7,700 nt of DNA from assembly GCA_026122915.1 (NCBI GenBank), contig JAGIXO010000083.1, forward strand, positions 1 to 7,700, in the 5' to 3' direction. The translations under genes and the position numbers were made by a program. The notes beneath the pieces were generated by a model that searched no databases, was not told the DNA's origin, and worked only from the letters and a program-made list of their open reading frames with translations. Shown here piece by piece: positions 1 to 6,619 of this stretch; position 1 is the first letter of the stretch, and each line of letters opens with the position of its first letter. The DNA is from Candidatus Electronema nielsenii (GTDB lineage: Bacteria; Desulfobacterota; Desulfobulbia; Desulfobulbales; Desulfobulbaceae).

Positions 1-86
1 CTTGCAGGCGCGTTGGAATTGTGTATCCTTCAAGCAGGAGCAGGCATAAGGCGTGACAGATAGCTATAAACTCTTCGACACAGCAC

Positions 87-1895
87 ATGGCATACACAGT
101 GGCAGATGGTAGCAGGTATCTGAGCTGCATAACCTTTGTACAAAGCTACGTGCTTGCCCTCTTTCTCTTCCTCCTCCTGCCAACGCTCTCTTGGGCTATG
201 CCACCTGATGTTCTTGTCAAAGGCGTTGATGGTGAATTGCACCAGAACATCATCGCGAATCTCAAGATAGCCCAGCAGAAACAAGAGGCCAACCTCAGCG
301 CAGGCCAGATGCGTCGCCTCCATAAGCAAGCTCCTGAGCAAATTGCTAACGCACTCACTCTCTTTGGTTATTACGCGGCAAAGGTGACAAATAACAACGG
401 CAAAGGTGTGCTGGAGAAGAACGGCAGCAGGTGGTACGCGCTGTACGAGGTGGAGACAGGGCCAGCGGTACTGGTTGAGAGCTTGAGCATTGAGGTCACC
501 GGGCCGGGTAAAGCGCATGAGGCGTTGAAGAATCTGGCAGCCAAATTCCCTCTTCAGCGCGGCGACCGGCTCAACGATGGTCGCTACGAAGCAGGCAAAA
601 AACGCATCCTTAACCTTGCCTTGAGCAACGGCTATATCAGGGCGCGATTCACCGAAAGCAGGGTGGAAGTGCAGGCCAAGCAACACAAGGCCGCGATCCG
701 CCTCTGTCTCGACTCTGGGCCGCTGCATGTCTTCGGTACAACAAGTAGCAGCCAGTACATCCTCAAGCCAGAGTTGCTGCAACACTATGTCTCCTATAAG
801 CCGGGTGATGTCTATTCATTAGAGGCTTTGAATCGGCTCCAAAGTGACCTCTATTCCACCGGCTACTTTAGCCAAGTGACGGTAGAGCCAAAGCTCTTGC
901 CACCAGAAGAGGAACAGCACGAAGTACCGGTGGAATTGCATCTTCAGCCTGCGCCCAAGAACCGCTACAGCCTTGGTGGTGGCTACGGCACAGATACCGG
1001 CGTGCGCGGCAATATCGGCTGGAAGAACCGCATGATCAACCGCCAAGGCCACCGGCCTTCGTTCAACGTCCAGTTAGCTGAGAAAGGCAGTCGTGCCGTT
1101 GGTGGCTATGAAATCCCTGTGCCGATTCTTGATTTGCGCTACGATACCATTGGCTTTGATACCCTGTATTCTGAAGAAAGCTGGGACGACACCGAGATCA
1201 GTCAGTACACTTTTGGCTCGACCATCAAGCACAATGGCCCTAAGTATCAGTTCGGTGCTGGGGTAGAGTATTTGCACGAGGCATATACGGTGGGCGGCAG
1301 GCAGGATGACAGCACTTGGCTACTCATGCCCAATGCCTTCTTGACGATGATTCTTGCTGAGAATCGAGTCAACACGGATCATGGGATTCGCGTCAGCGGG
1401 AGTATTCGAGGCGCACAGGCTCCGTACTTTGCCAGCACCAGCTTTTTTCAATTTCGCGTGGGTGGTAAGGCTATCCTGAGCGTGGCAGAGAAATGGCGCG
1501 TGATTGGTCGGGCGAGCTTTGGAGCAACCACAATGGAGTCGATTGATAAACTGCCACCTTCGTTACGTTTTTATGCTGGTGGTGATCAATCTGTGCGCGG
1601 CTATGGCTATAAGTCTCTCGGCCCAACTGACAACTCAGGCCGAGTAGTAGGCGGTCAGTATTTGACAGAGGGCAGCGTTGAGCTGGAACGCAAGCTCTTT
1701 GGTATCTGGAGCGCAGCGGTCTTTTATGATCTCGGTAATGCCTATGACACCATTGATGCCAACCTTCAGCAAGGTGTTGGCGTAGGTGTGCGCATGACCT
1801 TGCCCTTCGGTCAGATTCGCCTTGATCTTGCTGATGCTATCTCAGAAGAGGGCTTCTCGCTGCGTATTCATCTCACGCTGGGGGCGGATTTGTGA
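87..1895 (+). CDS. tamA: TamA, outer-membrane beta-barrel component of the translocation and assembly module
   Basis: TamA is the Omp85/BamA-superfamily outer-membrane half of the TAM complex and partners with TamB. The 602-residue product has a hydrophobic signal segment at about residues 21-34 with a likely cleavage after the SWA ending at A37. Three POTRA-like periplasmic repeats follow (roughly 39-128, 130-210 and 212-287), then a barrel domain from about 290 to the end. The diagnostic signature is in the barrel: PPSLRFYAGGDQSVRGYGY, with GGD at 498-500 and the Omp85 RGY motif at R504-Y506. It closely matches the corresponding E. coli TamA stretch as I recall it. The C-terminus (GVGVGVRMTLPFGQIRLDLA near residue 568, ending LTLGADL) also fits the family, and length is close to E. 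coli TamA (577). The ATG at 87 has no obvious Shine-Dalgarno, and the n-region is atypically long with one basic residue (R10), so the exact start is less certain than the identity. Its last codons overlap the start of tamB. Confidence 0.95.
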   Translation: MAYTVADGSRYLSCITFVQSYVLALFLFLLLPTLSWAMPPDVLVKGVDGELHQNIIANLKIAQQKQEANLSAGQMRRLHKQAPEQIANALTLFGYYAAKVTNNNGKGVLEKNGSRWYALYEVETGPAVLVESLSIEVTGPGKAHEALKNLAAKFPLQRGDRLNDGRYEAGKKRILNLALSNGYIRARFTESRVEVQAKQHKAAIRLCLDSGPLHVFGTTSSSQYILKPELLQHYVSYKPGDVYSLEALNRLQSDLYSTGYFSQVTVEPKLLPPEEEQHEVPVELHLQPAPKNRYSLGGGYGTDTGVRGNIGWKNRMINRQGHRPSFNVQLAEKGSRAVGGYEIPVPILDLRYDTIGFDTLYSEESWDDTEISQYTFGSTIKHNGPKYQFGAGVEYLHEAYTVGGRQDDSTWLLMPNAFLTMILAENRVNTDHGIRVSGSIRGAQAPYFASTSFFQFRVGGKAILSVAEKWRVIGRASFGATTMESIDKLPPSLRFYAGGDQSVRGYGYKSLGPTDNSGRVVGGQYLTEGSVELERKLFGIWSAAVFYDLGNAYDTIDANLQQGVGVGVRMTLPFGQIRLDLADAISEEGFSLRIHLTLGADL

Positions 1896-4800
1896 CCGAG
1901 CCTGCTGAGAAACCAGAAGCAGGCAAGGCGCGTCGTCGATGCGGTAGGCTGCTGATGTGGTTAGCTCTGCTTGCGTTGCTGCCGCTTGCAGGGTTGGTCT
2001 TTCTCCTCAGCACCGAGACAGGTTTGCAGCTGCTCCTGCGTTCTGTAACTAACGTGACTGGGCCGCTTTTCTCTGCCGAGCAGGTTGAGGGTCGCTTGCT
2101 TGATAGCTGGCGTGTTGGCAAGATACGAGTGCAGATCAAGAACGCGGTGGATATCAGCTTAGACGAATTCACCTTCCATTGGCAGCCAAAAGCGCTCTTG
2201 GTCAACCGTGAGCTGCGCCTTGGTCGGATTACTGCGCGAGGGCTTACTGTTCATATTACTGAGTCAGTGAAGAAGGCAGAAACGAAAGCACGTCAGAAGC
2301 TCGTTCTCCCGAAGATTCGTCTGCCCATAGGTGTACGGATTGATGAGCTGCTTTTGCAGGACAGCCGGATTTTCCTACCCGGTAAAGCAAAGCCGCTACG
2401 GATCAACGAGGTGCTGCTTCAGGCTTCTGCCCGCGATGATCAAACAGAGATTACCCGAATCAAAGTAGATAGCCCGCAATATAGCGCAGACCTGCGGGGG
2501 AGAGTGCAGTGCAGCGGGAGCTGGCCTTTGCATCTTGGAGGAAGCTGGCGGGTAGCTGATCACGGTATCAACGAGTTGCGCGGCACCGTAGAGGCGCAGG
2601 GTGACGTGGATAAGGTGGCGGTGGCGGCAACGATGACTGCTCCGGTAAAAGTCACCTTGCAGGGACAGGTCACCAACCTCCTCAACGACTTGCATTGGCA
2701 AGCAGCAGCAAAGACCGGCCATTTCCAGCTCAGTGCTATCAAGGTGAATGTGCCAGTCGATGGCAACCTACGTCTTGTTGAGGCAACCGGCACGGTGAAG
2801 AGCTATAGCGGCGTGTTAGCGGCAGATATTCATCATGAGGGGTATCCTGCGGTGCAAGCAGAAGCCAAGGTGACAGCAAGCGATTATGCTGGTCTCAAGG
2901 TGGATTACTTGACAGTTAAGCAAGACGCTGCCGAGCTGACCTTGCGCGGCGATATGCACTGGAAAGGCGGCTTTTCGTGGCAAGCCGAGTTAGAGAGCAA
3001 GGAGCTGAATCCTGCCCTCGCTGCTGCTGCATGGCCGGGCAAGATCAGTGGCCTGCTTCGTAGCAGCGGTAGGTTGGCCGCAGGCACGCAGGAGCTTACA
3101 GTCAGTCTTGAAGGCATTGGCGGGGAGCTGCGCGGTCAGCCCTTTCAGCTCGATGGTACCTTGGCGTTGGCCGATAAAAGGCTGACCATCGACGCGCTTA
3201 CATTGCAAGCTGGCTCTGGCACGGTACGGCTCAAAGGCAAGGCAGGCGCGGACAAGACGCTTGATCTAACTGTACAGGCAGACGTAGCTGATCTAAGTGA
3301 ATTCCTACCGAACTACAGCGGCGCGGCGCAGCTACAAGGTAGTGTGGTTGGTACCATCGAGCAAAGTGCGGTGCAGCTCAACGTGAACGGCACAGGCTTG
3401 CGCATACAAGAGCGTAGTCTGCCAGATTTGCAAGCTGACGTAACCGCTGATCTCTCCTTGAGCAAGGACAACAGCGGTCTGAACGTCCATGATCTCCGCC
3501 TCGTAGCAGACGGTAAATCAGCCTTGCAGGTGACAGGCCAGCTTGGTTGGACGAATGGCTTGTCTTGGCAGGCAGCGGTCAAGGCAGCAGAGCTTGATCC
3601 TCTCCTGATTGCTGCGGACTGGCCTGGTGCAATTAACGCAGAGCTGCACAGTCAAGGCAGCATGTCTGCTGATACGCTGACAGCGGAGCTACAGATTGAC
3701 ACGCTATCAGGTAAGCTGCGGGGTTTCCCGCTGACGGGTAGCGGTAAGGCTAAGATAGAGGGGAACGCCGTGACGGTTGATGCCCTACGTCTTCAGTCTG
3801 GCTCAAGCTATGTGCAGATTAATGGGCAGGTGGATTTGGAAAATGCAGGAACGCGGCCCGCTGTTTCCTTGCTCACCTTCAAGGCTGGCTCAGACGATCT
3901 TGCACACCTTGTCCCAGCAGCGCGGGGTACGTTCAAGGTGGAAGGTACGGTTAGTGGTAGCCCACAGCAACCGAGCATCACCCTCACTGCCAGCGGCTCT
4001 CAGCTAAAGATGAAGGAATACGGCTTGAAGGAGCTAACTGCGGCGATTAAGGCAGACTTGTCGCCAAGCGGTCAGGTGGATGCAGAGATCAAAGCGGCGG
4101 GTATTCAGGTCAAGCAAGAGACCATCAGCACGGCGAACCTACGAGCCAAGGGCAGTGCCGAGCAACATCGGTTAGATGTCGCGGTTAAGGGAAGTCCCGG
4201 CACGTTGCGGTTAGCAGCAGCGGGTGGATGGAAGGAACAACAGTGGCAGGGCCAGCTCGCCGAGCTTGTGCTGACTAACAAGCAGTTCGGCACGTGGAAG
4301 ACGGATAAGGCAGCTACTTTGACGTTAGCAGCCGAACACTGCGCTCTTTCCGGCTTTGCTTTGGTGCAAAATCGGGTACGTGCGGCAATCAGCGGCCAAT
4401 GGCAGAAGGCGAATGGGTGGCAGGCGCAGGCCCAGCTTGATCACCTCTCCCTTGATCTGCTGCACACATGGCAAGTGCCAGTACCGGAGAACTTCCCAGC
4501 AATGCGCGGCGAGGTAGCTTTGACAGCAGCAGCACAAGGACAGGGCGCGGTTCCGCAGCACGCCGAGCTGACGCTTTCCTTACCAACGTTAGCCTTGACT
4601 GCGGAGAACTATGATGAGGAAGGCGAAACAACCTGGACATGGCAGGACAACCGGATTGCCGCGCGGTTGCACGATGACACCTTCCACCTGATCGCCCAGA
4701 CTACATTTCAGGACGGCAGCACGGCTGCGCTTGCGGCCACAGCAAGCAACTGTGGCGACTTCAAGCAGACCGAGCAGATACCGTTGTCTGGACAGCTTAA

Positions 4801-6067
4801 CGTAAACATCAGGGATATCAGCCCGCTTACTCAGCTCACGGGCTATGCAATTCAAACCACGGGTGGCTTTGGTGGCACCGTTGACCTGCGTGGCACTGCG
4901 GCACGGCCCACGTTAAACGGTATATTGACGCTGAAGAACGGTAAAAGCGGAAAGGGCAAGATTCATATCCCGGCAGCTGGGATCAACCTTCGCGAGCTAC
5001 GTTTAGCTGTAGAGGGCGATGGCAACGCGAACAAAGTCGATCTTCAGGTGGCTTCTGGCACAGGTACGCTGCGAGCGCAAGGGATGGTCAGCCGCACGCC
5101 GAACGAGCCGTTGCAGGCGGAGTTCACGCTTCAGGGACAGGAGTTCCAAGCTGTTGATCTCCCCGAATATCACGTCTTGGTCAGCCCTGATCTCCGCTTA
5201 GGTTACGGCAAAAGAGGCACGACCCTGACTGGTACCCTTGCTGTACCTAAGGCACGAATTGCGCCCACAGGCTTTAGCGGTGCTGCTGCCTCCTCTAAGG
5301 ATGTGATCGTGATAGACAGTGAGGGCAAGCCGCCAGAGAACACCCTGCCGTTGTCGGTGGAGGTCGCGTTAGCCTTAGGCAACGAGGTAGCTGTAGATGC
5401 CTTTGGCCTCAAGGGCTTCTTAGATGGCGACCTGAAGATCAATGCCAAGCCAGATCGTGCTGTTACTGCGTTGGGTACTCTCAGCCTGCGTGATGCGTCA
5501 GTGGACTTTGAAGGGGTCTCGCTACAGCTGAATGAAGGGCGGATATTCTATCAGGGAGGCCCAATCGACAACCCCGGCTTAGACATCCGAGCTTCGCGAA
5601 AAGTCAATAAGGTCGAAGCAGGCATTCATCTCACCGGCAATGCCAGCAACATGGACATGAAGCTGTTCTCTGATACTGCGATGGATGACTCGGAAATCCT
5701 TTCGTGGCTACTGACCGGGCAGAATGGAATGTCCAGTAGTCGAGGTGATGCAACCCTTTCCCCTGCTGCTGCGGCTCTCAGTAAGGTGGGCGGTGGTGCA
5801 TTGCTCAAGACGGTTAATCCGCTTGCTGTCATTGATATGGAGGACTTCGTTGATGTGAGCATCGGAGGCGGGAAGGAAGCCTCTGATGTTTCCTTAGTGA
5901 TGGGCAAAGAGATATACAAAGACCTTTACCTCAGCTACGGCAAAGACTTGACCGGTGAAGGTGGCTCGTTCAAGGCTCGCTATGATCTCAAGTACGGCTT
6001 CTCAGTGGAGACGGAAAATACCTCAAAGACTACTGGCGCAGATTTGATCTGGTCGCTGGAGAAATAG
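1892..6067 (+). CDS. tamB: TamB, inner-membrane-anchored periplasm-spanning TAM subunit (DUF490 family)
   Basis: TamB partners TamA across the periplasm and supports assembly of outer-membrane proteins; related AsmA-like proteins form lipid-conducting beta grooves. The 1391-residue product begins with a basic stretch (R14-R16, R19) and one membrane anchor at about residues 20-39. A very long beta-rich body of alternating polar and hydrophobic residues follows. The C-terminal DUF490/TamB domain is clear: GRIFYQGG at 1216-1223, NPGLDIRASR from about 1227, then KLFSD and DSEILSWLLTGQ at 1266-1277, ending GADLIWSLEK. It is somewhat longer than E. coli TamB (1259), as is common where the repeat body varies. 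The GTG start at 1892 sits inside the tamA stop (GTGA) with a G-rich stretch (1880-1887) about five bases upstream. The next Met (codon 22) would remove the basic residues before the anchor, so the GTG is preferred. The four-base overlap implies translational coupling with tamA and one operon. Confidence 0.95.
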   Translation: MTEPAEKPEAGKARRRCGRLLMWLALLALLPLAGLVFLLSTETGLQLLLRSVTNVTGPLFSAEQVEGRLLDSWRVGKIRVQIKNAVDISLDEFTFHWQPKALLVNRELRLGRITARGLTVHITESVKKAETKARQKLVLPKIRLPIGVRIDELLLQDSRIFLPGKAKPLRINEVLLQASARDDQTEITRIKVDSPQYSADLRGRVQCSGSWPLHLGGSWRVADHGINELRGTVEAQGDVDKVAVAATMTAPVKVTLQGQVTNLLNDLHWQAAAKTGHFQLSAIKVNVPVDGNLRLVEATGTVKSYSGVLAADIHHEGYPAVQAEAKVTASDYAGLKVDYLTVKQDAAELTLRGDMHWKGGFSWQAELESKELNPALAAAAWPGKISGLLRSSGRLAAGTQELTVSLEGIGGELRGQPFQLDGTLALADKRLTIDALTLQAGSGTVRLKGKAGADKTLDLTVQADVADLSEFLPNYSGAAQLQGSVVGTIEQSAVQLNVNGTGLRIQERSLPDLQADVTADLSLSKDNSGLNVHDLRLVADGKSALQVTGQLGWTNGLSWQAAVKAAELDPLLIAADWPGAINAELHSQGSMSADTLTAELQIDTLSGKLRGFPLTGSGKAKIEGNAVTVDALRLQSGSSYVQINGQVDLENAGTRPAVSLLTFKAGSDDLAHLVPAARGTFKVEGTVSGSPQQPSITLTASGSQLKMKEYGLKELTAAIKADLSPSGQVDAEIKAAGIQVKQETISTANLRAKGSAEQHRLDVAVKGSPGTLRLAAAGGWKEQQWQGQLAELVLTNKQFGTWKTDKAATLTLAAEHCALSGFALVQNRVRAAISGQWQKANGWQAQAQLDHLSLDLLHTWQVPVPENFPAMRGEVALTAAAQGQGAVPQHAELTLSLPTLALTAENYDEEGETTWTWQDNRIAARLHDDTFHLIAQTTFQDGSTAALAATASNCGDFKQTEQIPLSGQLNVNIRDISPLTQLTGYAIQTTGGFGGTVDLRGTAARPTLNGILTLKNGKSGKGKIHIPAAGINLRELRLAVEGDGNANKVDLQVASGTGTLRAQGMVSRTPNEPLQAEFTLQGQEFQAVDLPEYHVLVSPDLRLGYGKRGTTLTGTLAVPKARIAPTGFSGAAASSKDVIVIDSEGKPPENTLPLSVEVALALGNEVAVDAFGLKGFLDGDLKINAKPDRAVTALGTLSLRDASVDFEGVSLQLNEGRIFYQGGPIDNPGLDIRASRKVNKVEAGIHLTGNASNMDMKLFSDTAMDDSEILSWLLTGQNGMSSSRGDATLSPAAAALSKVGGGALLKTVNPLAVIDMEDFVDVSIGGGKEASDVSLVMGKEIYKDLYLSYGKDLTGEGGSFKARYDLKYGFSVETENTSKTTGADLIWSLEK
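2936..4111 (+). repeat. two tandem ~196-residue diverged repeats within TamB
   Basis: TamB residues about 349-544 and 545-740 align as two consecutive units with a period of 196 codons (588 bases). Corresponding landmarks are LRGDMHWKGGFSWQAELES and VTGQLGWTNGLSWQAAVKA; LNPALAAAAWPG and LDPLLIAADWPG; GGELRGQPF and SGKLRGFPL; IDALTLQAGSG and VDALRLQSGSS; and LSEFLPNYSGAAQLQGSVVG and LAHLVPAARGTFKVEGTVSG. Shorter echoes of the GLxWQA unit appear near residue 254 (VTLQGQVTNLLNDLHWQAA) and near 833 (ISGQWQKANGWQAQAQL). The similarity is at the protein level and diverged, so this is an old duplication of the beta-groove unit, not a recent DNA repeat. The end of the second unit is approximate. Confidence 0.7.
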
Positions 6068-6099
6068 ACAGTTCTACACTTCCTTCTTGGCATGGGCAG

Positions 6100-6522
6100 T
6101 TAAATGGAATAAGATTCCTCAAAGACTTCTTGCCATGAAAGATGCTGTACTGTGGTGTTCTGCCGCATTTCATCCTCTGCTTCAACAATAGCTAAAGCAA
6201 GGCAGTCGTCCCATACGTTAATGACAACATTGTTATTAAGGCTTGGCGTTTCCTCTTGAATATCTCTGATTTCAGACCGGGCGTTGTAAATAGTTGCAAT
6301 CCAGCTTCTTGAACGATACTCTGCCTGAGTTTTCCATTTAATGATATGTTTCATTAGCCTAATCAGCTGGCTTTTTAAAGCACGTTTTTCTGAACGAGAC
6401 AAGGCAATTATTAACTCCTTAATTCCTTTACATGCTTCAGTCGAATGACCGCACTGCAATTCTTGGTGAATGGCAAGCGCAGTTTTATAATGCGATATTG
6501 CTGATAGTTCCTGCCAGTTCAT
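6100..6522 (-). CDS. DUF29 family protein
   Basis: This 140-residue protein belongs to the DUF29 family (PF01724), small mostly helical proteins with no established function. The recognisable core is RSEKRALKSQL at residues 43-53, then HIIKW (59-63) and YRSRSW (69-74), and SEIRDIQEETPSL (83-95); the C-terminal SWQEVFEESYSI also fits. Typical DUF29 proteins are about 150 residues, so it is close to full length, though its N-terminus (NWQELSAISHYKTALAI) differs from the commonest DUF29 opening. The gene converges on tamB with a 32-base gap and diverges from ygiQ. The start is ATG at 6522 with only a weak AGG upstream. The same frame stays open upstream of an in-frame TAG at 6526-6528, so an N-terminal truncation cannot be excluded. 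By hand count the interval 6121-6540 is about 41% GC, below its neighbours. No link to TAM is evident. Confidence 0.8.
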   Translation of the reverse strand: MNWQELSAISHYKTALAIHQELQCGHSTEACKGIKELIIALSRSEKRALKSQLIRLMKHIIKWKTQAEYRSRSWIATIYNARSEIRDIQEETPSLNNNVVINVWDDCLALAIVEAEDEMRQNTTVQHLSWQEVFEESYSI

Positions 6523-6564
6523 AGCCTATAACAGTTGGATGTGTACGTCGGCCATCTCATAGTT

Positions 6565-6593
6565 TTGTTGCTCTTCAGCAGCATAGCTACAAT
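6565..6593 (+). promoter_or_regulatory. candidate sigma70-type promoter for ygiQ
   Basis: On the plus strand TTGTTG (6565-6570; three matches to TTGACA) is followed after 17 bases by TACAAT (6588-6593; five of six matches to TATAAT). Transcription would begin near 6600, about 20 bases before the ATG at 6620. The -35 is weak. The element overlaps the minus-strand candidate, with the two -10 boxes only two bases apart. Found by eye only. Confidence 0.3.
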
Positions 6594-6608
6594 TCCATTT
6601 CTTTTCAA
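6580..6608 (-). promoter_or_regulatory. candidate sigma70-type promoter for the DUF29 gene
   Basis: Reading the minus strand, TTGAAA (6608-6603; five of six matches to TTGACA) is followed after exactly 17 bases by TATGCT (6585-6580; four of six matches to TATAAT). Transcription would begin near 6573, giving about 50 bases of leader before the ATG at 6522. Found by eye only; such matches arise by chance in AT-rich sequence. Confidence 0.35.
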
Positions 6609-6619
6609 GAGCATTCTCC

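Noticed and set aside
1..63. Possible tail of an upstream gene (frames closing at 47-49, 54-56 or 61-63)
   Set aside because: Fewer than 21 codons are visible in any frame, none recognisable, so no frame can be chosen.
14..70. Promoter for tamA (TTGGAA at 14-19, TATAAA at 65-70)
   Set aside because: These boxes cannot be paired at an acceptable spacing; each lacks a partner of reasonable quality.
30..785. Long antisense open frame (251 codons, minus strand) over the tamA 5' half
   Set aside because: It lies wholly opposite the securely identified tamA signal and POTRA region, shows no recognisable domain, and is best explained as a shadow of the coding strand.
6068..6099. Transcription terminator between convergent tamB and DUF29 genes
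   Set aside because: The 32-base spacer has no inverted repeat with a following T-run that I can see on either strand.
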